From contig JAZBRS010000039.1 in assembly GCA_037176725.1 (NCBI GenBank), positions 22,356,001-22,420,000 on the forward strand: 64,000 nt of DNA, read 5' to 3'. Source of the DNA: Posidonia oceanica (taxonomy: Eukaryota > Streptophyta > Magnoliopsida > Alismatales > Posidoniaceae). Below the pieces are notes generated by a model. It was not told the DNA's origin. It was given only the letters and a program-made list of their open reading frames with translations, and did not search any database. The position numbers were made by a program, and so were the translations under genes. The number at the start of each line of letters is the position of its first letter. Positions within the stretch are counted from its first letter, which is position 1. Shown here piece after piece: positions 22,814-34,018 of the stretch.

Positions 22814-23803
22814 AATCGGGACAACCACCACCTTTGCCACCTCTGGCCTGGCACCGCGTCCCCTCCCTTGTCAGTGACCAGTTACTACCATGTCCTGTCA
22901 CCACTCCCGGCCACCCACTACACGACGTCAGCCACTTACTTCCCTACCACCGCATCCCCTCCTTGCCACTGCCTTTCCCGCTCTCACCACCGCCACTGAC
23001 CTGCCGCTTGTGCCCTTGCCACACTGAGGACTTTCCCATCCCTCCTGCCATCCCACTTACTCCTCCTGACACGACGACCACTTTCCCACTCTCACCACCA
23101 CCTCTGTACCTCGCCTACCACCTCTACACCTCACTTGCCACCTCTGCAGACCAACAAACAAAACCACCGTGAACCCAACAATCCACAGACCACTACACCG
23201 ATTTGTTGAAAAATCAGAGAGCCCTCGAGCCTTGAGCGATTGCCCGAGCATCCCACAACCTGTGAGCAATCCTCCCAAGCCTCCTACTACACCCAAGTTG
23301 CCTTCCAAAGCTTGCCATCCACCATCATCCTCTTTGCCGACCGATAGTAGAACACCTGTCCAGGCTGCGAACAGGTGATCTTCTTCTACCCGTAGCATAG
23401 ACATGCTTGTGGTAGTGTAGTTGGGTCTTTTCCACACACGTAGCTCGACCAACTTGCTCGCCAGAGTTCGGCGATAGGTTTGCCGCTCACACGAAGCTGC
23501 TGGCTTGTGATTGTGTGGCAGCCCCCATCTCGGACCCCATGGCTTGATCAAGGTCTGGGAAGTCATCCCTCACCCTCATGGAGCCTCATAGCCGAGCACC
23601 GTGGCTCCCCAGCCTCCCTGATGGCCAGAGAAGCCATGAAAATAGGCGGTGAGAGGGAGGAGGTGGGTGGAGCAATCCACTCACCCATTTTTGACACCAA
23701 GCACATGATTAGGCTCGTCTTTACTTACTCTTGCTTACTAGCTATTTAGTTTCCTGTTAATAATCGATTTGAGTGCTGGTTCTTACCGGGAAGCATCCCG
23801 ATC

Positions 23804-24755
23804 TGTTGGACGCCTGGACTGGTGCGTCCAATGTTGGACACACCCTGTGGCAGCATCCAACACCCCTACTACCTTTTCTTTCACTATTTCCCTTGCTGAT
23901 GTGGTTTGATGGTTACGCTATGTGGTTTAATGTTGTGCATGCTTTCCTTTATGCTTCTAGATGCCATGTTATAGATCATGTTATTTTCCGGCGTGGTTTT
24001 CCTTCTTCACATTTTCAAAATATCCTGCCTGGGTGTAAGACACATAGTTCACCGTGTCTTATGTAGGACGCAATACACTTAACGTCTTACACCCTAGCAT
24101 GTTGGTTTGCATCTTAACATCTAAAAATCGTTTTTATTTGATATGTTTATCTGATTCATGTGTGCATGCTAATATCTAGATCTTCCTTCAGTTATTTGCA
24201 GGTTTATATAATGTCTTTTTATCATTTTGCATGCTAAGTTTTATGCCTCTACCTTCTCTGTGTTGGACTCTGATACTTCCTGCGTCTTACATAAGACGCA
24301 AGGTTGCTAGCGTCTTACATAAGATGCAAGTATCTTAAATGCTTTTCTTTTAGGATATTTACATGATCCATGAGTGTGTGCCAAGTTCTTGCCTGTTTTC
24401 AGTGAATTGTAGACCCATTTAATGATCCATGAGCCCAGCTTCCTTCCTATTTTAATGCATCTACCTCTCTGTGTTCGACGCTGCGGTCACCTGCATCTTA
24501 TGTAAGACGCAGGGTTTGTAGTGTTTAACACACTAGGTTTGTGACATCTAGATTTCATGCCCGCCTTTGGTTTTTATGCTTCGATTACTATTGCTTTGAT
24601 TATCTAGCTTGATCTATCTTGTCCATGGCTTTCATTTGGCATTGAAATATTTGTTTTCCAAATATGCATGCTTTTCTGTAGGTTTTCTGTCCCCTGTGTT
24701 GGACGCTGGTTGCTCCAGCGTCTTACGTAGGACGCTGTTTAGTCCAGTGTCCAAT
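23804..24755 (+). repeat. Five double-hairpin modules, LTR1
   Basis: Modules at 23804-23864, 24033-24093, 24260-24319, 24471-24532 and 24696-24755, each 60-62 nt, with starts 211-229 bp apart. Arm sequences alternate between GTTGGACGC and GTAAGACGC types, with the facing arm usually changed to match. Confidence 0.88.
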
Positions 24756-24884
24756 GCTTTAAGTTTGCTGCACTCTGTTTCCTTGAGTCGTCTTCAACTC
24801 GAACCTTGTTTTTTGCATTTGATCGCTTCTAGAGCATGTTCTAGCATCCAAACATGTAGTTTAACAATGGCTTTCAGGTGTTGC

Positions 24885-25123
24885 TGTCATGCCCCCGTGC
24901 GACCCCACAATACCAACTCTACCCAAATAATGTTAAACAATCATTAAATAAATAAACATTCAATTACAATAGAGAATCAATTTAAAACTTTTACAAAACT
25001 ATTACAAAACTTTTATAAAACTCCCAAGATCCCTTGTGTGCGGCTTTGTGGCTCCTAAACATGCACTATGCTGGACTGTACCTCGACCCTGCACCTGAAA
25101 ACTAAAACACAATCACGCGTGAG
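24885..25123 (-). mobile_element. Probable 0.6-kb solo LTR, left part
   Basis: It starts TGTCATGCCCCCGTGCGACC and is flanked on the left by GTTGC (24880-24884). The other part is 56674-57026, ending CCACAAGCA and followed by GTTGC (57027-57031). Together they give about 592 bp with TG...CA ends and a 5-bp duplication. The minus-strand reading (TGCTTGTGG...GCATGACA) looks more like an LTR of a chromovirus such as Tekay/Del, but that is a guess. The Ogre-like element is inserted in it. Confidence 0.6.
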
Positions 25124-25828
25124 TGTAGTAATCCCGGTGTTCAGATCGTCCATGCACACTACCAAAGTTCGTGTACACCGATCAGAATCAGGTTCACTAT
25201 TAGCGGCTATGTCCGAGAAGGAAGACTTAACTCGAAAACACTTAAAAAAGGGAAAAGAGGAAAGAAAAGAAGAAGATAAGACAAATCAGAGTCGCCACCG
25301 TGTCTATTAAGTCAGGAGACAAGGAAAACCGAGGAAATGCGTGATTAAACACGCAAAAACCAAGCAAAAGAAGTAATGCGATGCAATGCAAAAGAAATGA
25401 GATGCAAATGATGCAAATGATGTGACTCGTGCCTAGGATAAGGGCAATATGGTCATTATGGGCCAAGAGAAAGGGCAACGACTCCTGTTACGTGTGGGGA
25501 AGGTGTTAGGCACCCCCTACACGCCTGAGAATTGGTCTTTCTAGGCTTACGCTCGCATATGCAGGGAAATGCATACTTTGAATGCCTAAGTGCTATAAAT
25601 GCCTAATTAGATGCTCATATGTGTGCTCTAAGTGATGAAATGCGTGCAAGGAATTAAACGTGCAGTCTAAGCGCTCAGCAACACTGTCTGTGTTCCGAAC
25701 CAGGCGAACCCTAGCTCGTGAGAACTCCAAGCAGTAGGCATCACTACCCTAAATGAAAATGAAGGCGATAAAACAAAACATCGGTAAAACCAGGCAATGT
25801 AGGCGACATGCAAGAGAAAACAACGTCA

Positions 25829-26003
25829 AACACGCAAAACGGTGTAAGAAACAAAACAAGCATACAAAACGGTGCAAGAAACAAAGCGGGCATGCAAAAC
25901 AGTGCAAGAAACAAAGCGAGCATGCAAAATAGTGTAAGAAACCAAGCGGACACGCAAAACGGTACAAGAAACAAAGTGGGCATGCAAAATAGTGCAAAAG
26001 CAA
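25829..26003. repeat. 30-bp tandem repeat GCAAAACGGTGC, 3' LTR
   Basis: About six units of GCATGCAAAACGGTGCAAGA plus about ten more bases. Each has a small inverted repeat GCAC/T-N8-GTGC. Sister arrays are at 46147-46294, 47825-48190 (about twelve units) and, on the plus strand, 59685-59795. Confidence 0.75.
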
Positions 26004-26729
26004 GCGAAAATAGGCGATGCAAGAATAAACGAAACAAAACATCATAAAAGCCATGCAACGCAGATGTAAAAACATGCGAGGGGGAAGAGTAAAACAAGCA
26101 AGGAGAGGCAAGCGGTGTAAGTGTGAAAATAAATACTGCTTAAGGACCACACAATGTAGGTGTGAAGACCTACAAGCGGGAAAGGACGCAAGCAGAGGGA
26201 TCATCACTATCCCGTGACTGTTTCCCACTAAACCGTCCCATGATGTGTCTCGCACGTTGCCAAAAGCTCGCGGTGCAATCAGATCGTGGAAAAGGGGGAA
26301 GAAGGTCGCAATCAGTAGTGAATCCAAGGAGAACTCAACCCAAAAACACTAAGAGTACGTGAAAATAGGGAGTAGAGTGGATAGGCAAGAAGAGGAAGTC
26401 CAAATCTACACGCATGGAAAACGCGGAGCGAAAACAATGCATGCAATGCAAGTGATATGCAATAAAATGCTATGGAGGAGTTCAGAAGGACTTACCTTGG
26501 AGATCTGAGGCCTGATCAGAGGTGAACTTGGTCAGCATGGGAGTTCGCTCCACCAGGGTGATCCGGGTAACTTGGTCGCGAAGATTTGGCGGTCCGATCG
26601 GGCGTTGCACAGACCTCAAGATCAGAAGATCCAAGAACCAGGGAAAGGAAAGGATCTAAGTGTAAGAGGGTCCTAGGGGTGTGCAGAACAGATCCTCCCA
26701 CATACATGGGAGCTAAAAGTGCTTAAAAG

Positions 26730-27760
26730 TGTGCTAAGATGCTAAGTGCAATGAGGTATGGGTGCAATGCATGCAAAAATGCAAGAAAAGGACCTAAATG
26801 TGATGGTTTTGAAAAGTTATGGACCTATATGAAATGATTTTGAAAAGTTAGGGACCTATATGCAATGATTTTGAAAAGTTAGGGACCTAGATGCAACTAA
26901 ATGCAAAACCAGGGACCTAAATGCAAAGTTTTTGAAAATCTAGGGGTCTGGATGCAAATAAAACAAGTTTCTGGGTTTTCTAATAATGTAAATTGGTTTT
27001 AAAAGGGATTTAAATGAAATCTGAATGGACTAAGGACCTAAATGCAGATGCAGAGAAATGCAGGGTCTGAAATGCAATGCAATATGGAAAAATGCAATTA
27101 AATGAATGCTGTGCATGCATGTAGAGGACTAAAATGCAATTTAAAAACATGTAGGGGCTAAAATGCAATTTAATATGGTGAAGTATGCAATTAAATGATT
27201 TTTAACAACTTGTAGAGGACTGAAAAGCAATAATAAAATAAAACAGGATAAAAGTGCACTGCAATATGGTAAAATATGAAATTAAATGAATTTAACAACT
27301 GAATAGAGGACTGATTTGCAAATAAAATAAACAGTAGGAGAAAAAAACAATGCAATAATGTAAAAATAGGCATTTAAATGACATTTATCAACTGAAGGAC
27401 CTACATGCAAAATAAATAAATAGTTGGACTAAAAACTAAAAAACAGAAAAGTATTTTGAACTACAGCAGGATCAACATGCAATAAAAATAAATAACAGGG
27501 CTAAAACTAAAAGAAAACTAAAAGCTATGAACTGTAGAGGACTATCATGCAATAAAAATAAATAGCTAGGCTAAAAGTAAATGAAATCAGAAGTTTTTAA
27601 ACTACAGCAGGACTAACATGCAAATAAAAGAAACTACATATTTTTCATGCAATTTTATATAGTTTTTATTCAGAATTAAATCAAACATAAACTATGGCTG
27701 GACCAGAAAGTAAATAGCTAAAACTACAAGGCAGAAATGCAATATGATGGTAAAATTCCT
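26730..27760. repeat. GGACCTAAATGCAA array, 3' LTR
   Basis: Degenerate units with GGACCTAAATGCAA or GGGCTAAAATGCAATTTAA, inverted relative to the array at 18060-19500. A/T-rich and non-coding. Confidence 0.75.
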
Positions 27761-29010
27761 AAGTTAACAGAAAAATAAAACGAAAGCAAACGTACGGCAT
27801 TAAAAAACTAAAAACACTGTAGCAGGAGAGTTGCAGGGTCTGTGCCGGAGGAGGAGAGCCGATCTGGCGGCGCTAGAGGGTCGGCGAGCTGCAGTGGACC
27901 TCCCCAGAGGCTAGAGGCTGGTCGGCAAGGCATGATCGGGGCTGGAGCGGACCGAAGGAGACGACGAAGCTCTGCAGAAGGTGCTGGAGCCAGACCGGAG
28001 GCTGCGGGCGCTTCCAGCGGAAACGGAGGACAGGACTGAGTTCGTGAGACCTCCATGGTGCTCAGAGGGTCGACGGCGAAGCAGGCAGACGTCTGGAGCC
28101 AGGTTGCACGTAGAGGGCTCGCTGGAGAAGAAAGGTCAGCGGCGGCAACGACCCAGCGCAACAGGGACCAAAACCTATTTCTAATGGGTCGGGAAGCAGG
28201 AGGAGGAGGAAACTAAGCTAATGGGGAAGAGAGTCACCTTTTCCCACAGCTGAAGTGCTCCCCCGACGTCAGTGGTTTGAGCAGAGGTCGGCAGTGACGG
28301 TGCGGTTGCTGCAGGCACTCCCGACGGCACGCGAAGGTCCGGATCAGCTCCTGGCGATGCTCCAGAGCTTAGAGGATGCACAGGTGCAAGCTTGCGTGCC
28401 AGAGGAAGGTGGATGATTTCTTGGGTGCAGCTGGTTCAGCTGGAGGTGGGGGGAGTGTTATGTTGCTCCCCGAGCTGGGTGGAAGGTTCTTGTGAGTTGC
28501 TGGAGGCCTGGTGATGGTGAATAGGGATTTGAATTGGGCTGTGGGAGGCTGTGGTGGGAGTTTACTGGATGGGTTGATTTCAGCTCAAAACAGGTGCAGG
28601 TGTTTGCTGTGGTGCGTTCAGGCTGTGGTGGGTGTTTAGGCTAAAGGTCGGGAGGTCTGGAAAGGTGGAGCTTTTGTGAGTTCTGGGGAGGATTTTGGGA
28701 GAGTTTTGAGGTCTGTGGTGTGGGGAATTTTGAGGTGGATGGAGAGCTGGTTCTGTGCTGGTGAGTGGAGGTGTTTGGGGTGATTCTGGGTTGATGCTAG
28801 GCGTAGAAGGAGTGGAGGTTAATGCTGGGTGATTGGGTGTAGTTTGGGGAGGAAGATGCAAGAGTTTTGGAGGTGGAGATGGGTCTAGTTGCTAGGAGAA
28901 GGCAGATAGGTTTTTCGCAGAAGGAAGGAGGAGGAGAATTCTGACTCTTCTCACACTCTCTCTCTGATTCTCTCAGTTGGCCAAAGGTGAAGGAGGAATG
29001 GGGAGTGGAT

Positions 29011-29020
29011 GCTTTTATCA
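29011..29020 (-). promoter_or_regulatory. Possible TATA box of the Ogre LTR
   Basis: TGATAAAAGC on the minus strand, followed by a pyrimidine-rich start region (GAGAGAATCAGAGAGAGAGT). TGATAAAA is kept at 55035-55044 in the 5' LTR and 51111-51120 in the nested solo LTR, although the neighbouring sequence of the latter differs. It is a candidate promoter only. Confidence 0.35.
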
Positions 29021-30657
29021 GGAGGCTGCTGGAGTCGAGCGCGAGCAGTGGATTCAAATCCACGGATGCGGGGGAAGACTGCAGCTGATAGGAGGGCTGA
29101 CCGGTGAGGCGACACACGAGTTATTGCCATCGTGAAAGATGCGGCCAAGGATGGGAAGGCTGAGAGAGGGTGTGAGAGCAGGGGGATGGCAGCTGGCTGA
29201 TGGCGATGGAGGGGGAAACTCGAATTTTGAAAAGAGAGGGAAGGTTGTTGCAGGCGTTCGCAGGAGAGAAGAGGAGGAAGAAGAAGCAGAAGGAAAAGAA
29301 GGGAAGGAGGAGGGTTGAGGCAGGGGCTGGGCTGGGCTGGAACTACGGGAAAAAAGAAAGAAAGAAAGGAGGGGAGACGGATGGAATGGGCCGGGCCGGA
29401 CTAAAAGAAAAGAAAAGAAATAATAAGAAATGAAAAGAAGGGAGGTGGGGAAGGAGAAAAGATTAGGAAGAAAAAGTGGAAAAAAGATTAAAATAAAATA
29501 AAATAAAATAAAGGATTTGGAAATATTTTAGAGTGGTTGTTTTTATGTTAAGATTTTTAGTTAGGGTTTGAAGGGTTGTTTTCTAATTAATTAATTTTTT
29601 AAATTAGAGTTAAGAGGGGTTTTGGTTTTGATTTTATAATTTTTCTTAAGTCTTTCTTTAAATTGCTTTTTAAGTTTGTTTTAAATGTTTGTTAAGTTTT
29701 TTTAGTTTATTTTTAAGTTAAGTTTTTCTTGTTAAGCTTTTCCTCCTTTTTTTGTTAATTAAGTCTTTTAAAATGTTTTAAGTTTGTGTTTTTAATTGTT
29801 TCTTTAGATTTGTTAATTGATTTTTAATTACTTATCTTAGGCTTTTTAATTGTTTCTTCTTTCCTAGGATTTGCTTTTGATTGTTGTTATTTTTAAAAGG
29901 GTTTTTGCTTTTTGTTTGTTTTGATTATATTTTTCTTCTGTTTGTTTTTAATAGCATTTTCCTCTTGTTTGTTTTTTACATTTTTGGATTGCATTCTTAG
30001 TTTTTAATTGCTTTTTAGCTGGATTTTTATTTTAATTGTTTGTCCAAGTTTTTTAATTATTTCTTAAGGTTTTGATTTGTTTCTCTTTTTGTTTTCCTTT
30101 TTTAATTAGAGTTTTAAAGGTTTAGTGTGGAAGAAAGGAAAAGGAGAGGAAGAAGAAAAGAAAGAAATGGAGAAAGAAAGAAAGAAAGAAAGAGAGGGGA
30201 GGGAAGAAATTAAAGATTAGAAAATCAAGAGATAAAATAAAATGAAATAAAATTACAGATAAAATATAGGAAGGAAAGATGCATAAGGTGGGCCCATGGA
30301 AAGCAAGAAAAAGAGAAAGAAGGGAAGGAAAAGAAGGAGAATGAGAAGGTGGATAGAGAGGAGAGAGAAAAGAATAATTTGGAGAGAGAAAAGGATAATT
30401 TGGAGAGATGAGAGGGATAAAGGCTTGGGTTTGGAGTGGAATTGGGTGAGTGTGTGACCTAGGGTTTCTAAGGTTTGACCTAGGATTTGGAGTGGGGTTT
30501 TGGAAGGATTTTGGAATGGTTTTTGGGTTTAGAGAAGGGGTGGTTTTTGGGTTAGAAAAATGGGTGTAGGAAAAGGTTTGGTTTTGGGTTTGGGTTAAGG
30601 TTCAGAAGCCACCAGAAGGATTCCACTGATTTTGCCTATCAAAATGGGGTGTCTACA

Positions 30658-30670
30658 GATGCCCCTCCCT
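30658..30670 (-). other. Polypurine tract of the Ogre-like element
   Basis: AGGGAGGGGCATC on the minus strand, directly before the 3' LTR start TGTAGACACC. Confidence 0.82.
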
Positions 30671-32677
30671 GAGCGAGGTCAAGCAAAGTGAGGCTGCTGC
30701 TCAGGATTGACAAGACACCCCATCTGACCGACGGGAGCACAAAATTGCTATTGGCGTGAGTCACTTATTCGGCGGATGCACCGAACGTTATGGCTCGTCG
30801 CCGCAATGCAAAATTTAGATGCAGATGGAATGCAATGTATGCAATGCATGCTAATGCTGATGCAATGCAGATTATGTAATGCAGTTAGTCTAGTATGCAA
30901 TGTTGTAAAGAAGTGCAAAATTGATGCAAAAGGATGCTGAAAGAGAAACTGCGATGCAAGGCGAAAATTTGGCAGCTAGTCCAAACTTGTGCAACAAAGA
31001 GGGAAAGAAAGGGGTAGCTTGTCCCCACCCAGGGGAGCAAGCAAGCAAGGCGGTTGGAGTCGCGCAGAAGGGGCGACCGCAACAAAAGAAGCGCTAAGGG
31101 AGAGGGGCACCCTCTCCTATAGCAGGGAGATGCGGGACTTTGTCTTCCTAGAACAAAGTCGCGCGAAGGAAGTGATAAGATATCAGACTTATCGGCCGAA
31201 GGGTGATAGTTTACAATCCTATCAACCGGAAGCGATAGTTTACGGTCCTATCAACTGCAAGCGATAGTTACTAGATATTAGCTGGAAAACATGATTGCAC
31301 AAGATAGTTTCGGATATCAGCCGGAGAGCGATAGTTTACGGTCCTATCAACCGGAAGCGATAGTTTACGATCCTATCAACCAAAAGTGATAGTTTACGGT
31401 CCTATCAACCGGAGGCGCTATCATGAGTGATAGTTACTGGATATCAACCGAAAAATGCTAATGCCTGTGATAGTTTTGGATATCAACCGAAGAGAGATAG
31501 TTTACAGTCCTATCAACCGGAAGCGATAGTTTACGGTCCTATCAACCGGAAGCGATAGTTTACGGTCCTATCAACCGGAAGCGATAGTTTACGGTTCTAT
31601 CAACCGGAAAGGGGCATTTGCGAGTGATAGTTACTAGATATCAGCCGGAAAACACAACTGCAGGTGATAGTTTTGGATATCAGCCAAAGAGAGATGAGTA
31701 TCGGATCATTAGCTAGAGAATGATAGTTTACGGTCCTATCAACCGGAAGCGATAGTTTACGGTCCTATCAACCAGAAGCGATAGTTTACGGTCCTATCAA
31801 CCGGAAGGTGCAGTTGTGAGTGATAGTTACTGGATATCAGCCGAAAGAGTGATGAGTTTCGAACCATCAGCCGGAGAACGATAGTTTATGGTCCTATCAA
31901 CTGGAAGCGATAGTTTACGGTCCTATCAACCAGAAAGGGGTGATTGATTGATTGATTGATTGATAAGATATCGGACTTATCGACCGGCAAAGGAATGGGT
32001 GATAAGATATCGGACTTATCAACCGGCAAAAGAAAGGATGATAAGATATCGGACTTATCGGCCGGTAAAAGAATGGGTGATAAGATATCGGACTTATCGG
32101 CCAGCAAAAGAATGGATGATAAGATATCGGACTTATCGGCTGGCAAATGAATAGGTGATAAGATATCAGACTTATCGGTTGACAAAAGAATAGGTTTTGC
32201 GAGAGCAGATCATCTTGTGATATCCAGGAATATCATGGGGGAAAGAGAGGGGGAATGATACCAAGGGGCGATCAAAATGATGCCCCTGGTATCAGGATGA
32301 TGCCAGGGGTTGGCCAGCGCATCCTTGGCATCGAAAACAAAAGGTGAAGACAAAACTGACGCGTTTGTCAGACGAGTAGTTTGGGGTACCAGCCCCTGGA
32401 AGAAGATCTAGATGATGGTGCTCGGCAGCTTTGCTTGTTCGGATGGCGCGGGTCAACACTCGGATTGATTGAGGACGACTTTCCTGCAGTGTTTGGCAGC
32501 AAGTCTGGCCAGGGGCCCTACAATATGATTGATGCGATCACGCATGCAATGGAGCAGACTTGAAATGCAAACAGGTGGCTCAGAACGCCTTTGTATTAAT
32601 AGAACTTGATTACACGCCTGTAGCAAGCCAAAAGATACAGCATAAGAACTAAACAAGCAGACAGCTATGCAGATGCC
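30671..32677 (-). other. Non-coding region between extra ORF and polypurine tract
   Basis: No credible ORF on either strand. It holds GCAT-rich sequence (30780-30960), the hairpin arrays (31165-32190) and a unique part (32200-32677). Confidence 0.7.
31165..32190 (-). repeat. Tandem hairpin arrays upstream of the 3' LTR
   Basis: At least two unit types, written here as on the plus strand. About fourteen units of GATAG-TTTACGGTC-CTATC-AACCGGAAGC (29 bp) lie at 31205-31935. About seven units of GATAAG-ATATCGGA-CTTATC-GGCCGGCAAA (38-39 bp) lie mainly at 31961-32185. Intermixed variants include GATA-N8/9-TATC and GATG-N10-CATC. Every unit is an inverted repeat followed by RRCCGG or a close variant. 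Confidence 0.88.
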
Positions 32678-34018
32678 CTAGTCGATTCGGGCTTTCTTTG
32701 ACTTCCTGGAGTCAAGGAACAGGGGAGCGCCAGGAGGTATCTCACTGATGGGCCAGAGTGCCTGCACCTCTACCAGGTATTCAGGAGTGCATCCCGAGCC
32801 TTGCGTGGATGCTATGTCAGTAGACCGCACTCCATGCTGCATCAGATCAGCTAGCTCAGTTGTAGCAAATGTTGAGCCAAATGGATATGTCTGGAGGAGC
32901 CTGGGGGCGGTGTTGTCTATGAAGACGCCCTGCTGGAGGCTGAACTGCCACATGACCCAGACAGGATGATACACCACACCTCCGATGACTCCAGGCAGCA
33001 CAACTAGTTGCGCATCGCGGGTGCCAAAGAAGATAGTGAAACGCTCGGCCGCAGATGGAATGATGCACCATGCTGCGGTGTCGTCCGTCAGCTCTGATAG
33101 TTTCTTGTATTCTCCTGGGACGCTATTGATTGTCCTGGCATGGCAGCTATTGTAGTATGTCTTGATAGCATTGCCCCGGGGGCGCAGTATGTCCAGTTCT
33201 AAATGTGCAACCAGCTAGATCTGTACTAGCAGTCCACAGCCATGGAAGTGGCAGCAGCGGTGAGAGATGCGGTCCAGCCCGCGATAAGTTTCAGCCAAGA
33301 CAACCGGTGCTAGGTCTATCTGCCTAGTCACCATAGCTAGTGCGATTTCAGCAATTTCTATTGCAACTGTCATCCAGCCATGTGTGAATATCAGCTCGCC
33401 CAGAAATCGGGTGACAAATCCCCGAAGCCAAAGATCATCTCCGAGCTCAGCACGCTTGTCCACAATCTCATCAAAGTAAGTCAGGCGTAGCATGGGCGTA
33501 AGGCCACTGGTGCAGATCAATCTTTGCTGGCACCGATCAGTAGAGAGCCCAGATAGCTTACTCAGGACCGCTATGTACTTGTCACGCCTCATGAAGATGG
33601 GCGATCCCATTAGCCGGGAGAAGCTACAGATTCGGCACACCTCTTCCAGTGTGGGTGTCAGTTCTGTTCCTTCGAAGCAGAAGACATAATGCGCCGGCTT
33701 CCAGAAGCTTGCAGTAGCGCACAGGAGGTGTCGGCTTACTTCGACATCAGCCGCCTTCAGTAGTTTAGTTGGTATGCCCTAGAGGTGCAGCTTTTCACAG
33801 TCATCCTGGGTGAGCTTTCCAATCCAACCCCGCAGGGTCTCAGAGTAGTGTACTGGGGTCTCAAGAGTGGGGTAACCCATGGCGCAGGCCATAGAGTGTG
33901 AGCAGACAGATGCTGCAGAATCTTCAAGGTTCCTGTTATCAAGGCTGTAGACAGTCAGATCACACAGGTATATAATCGCTAACTGAAAGCAGAATCTGAA
34001 GCTGGTAAAGCAGTTCAA
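32678..34018 (-). pseudogene. Extra sense ORF, DUF7745/plant-mobile-domain-like (broken)
   Basis: About 445 codons in one frame, on the same strand as gag-pol and downstream of integrase, with only two stops: TAG at 33779-33781 and TAG at 33215-33217. The translation has family-like landmarks in order: FWKPAHYVFCFEGTELTPTLEEV, LWLRGFVTRFLGELI, LAPVVLAETYRGLDRISHR, LVAHLELDILRPRG, WCIIPSA, PGVIGGVVYHPVWVMWQFSL, and a basic end (SRKSKKARID). This resembles DUF7745, a plant-mobile-domain-type family found in plant genes and in Tat elements. The second stop falls where a Trp is expected (TGG to TAG). Function is unknown. The start is unclear. Confidence 0.68.
33983..33994 (-). promoter_or_regulatory. 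Possible 3' splice site before the extra ORF
   Basis: TTCTGCTTTCAG on the minus strand, after a T-rich stretch with CTGATGTTAAC. It lies at the 5' edge of the open frame, which has no good ATG. A spliced mRNA for the extra ORF is possible; CTGTCTACAG near 33950 is an alternative. Confidence 0.25.

Larger units (their letters stand above)
22538..24884 (+). mobile_element. LTR1, 5' part of a Tat-like LTR inserted in LTR0
   Basis: It starts TGTAGACACCGCATTTTGG and follows the order of the LTR at 57043-60449, including GGAGGAGGTGGGTGGAGCAATCCAC (23665 area; compare 58030) and double-hairpin modules. It is cut at 24885 by another LTR insertion and is seen again only as about 11 bp at 57032-57042 before a further insertion. 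It cannot be told whether it is a solo LTR or belongs to a full element. Confidence 0.72.
25124..30657 (-). repeat. 3' LTR of the Ogre-like element
   Basis: 5534 bp. On the minus strand it begins TGTAGACACCCCATTTTG and ends ATTACTACA. It has purine-rich tracts (29230-30420), a GC-rich part (27810-28400), a GGACCTAAATGCAA array (26730-27760), a 30-bp hairpin repeat (25829-26003), the conserved CCTAACACCTTCCCC block (25490-25520) and a 40-nt inverted repeat (25144-25183). Over 28741-28910 it differs from the 5' LTR (54765-54934) at three of 170 positions, all A here against G there. No gene is seen in it. Confidence 0.92.

Noticed and set aside
21196..24755. Regularly spaced repeats resembling a CRISPR array
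   Set aside because: Period of about 230 bp, plant LTR context, variable arms and no cas genes; these are LTR-internal modules.
32381..32563. Plus-strand 60-codon frame with acidic start
   Set aside because: Antisense to the element, no recognised domain, close to random expectation in length.
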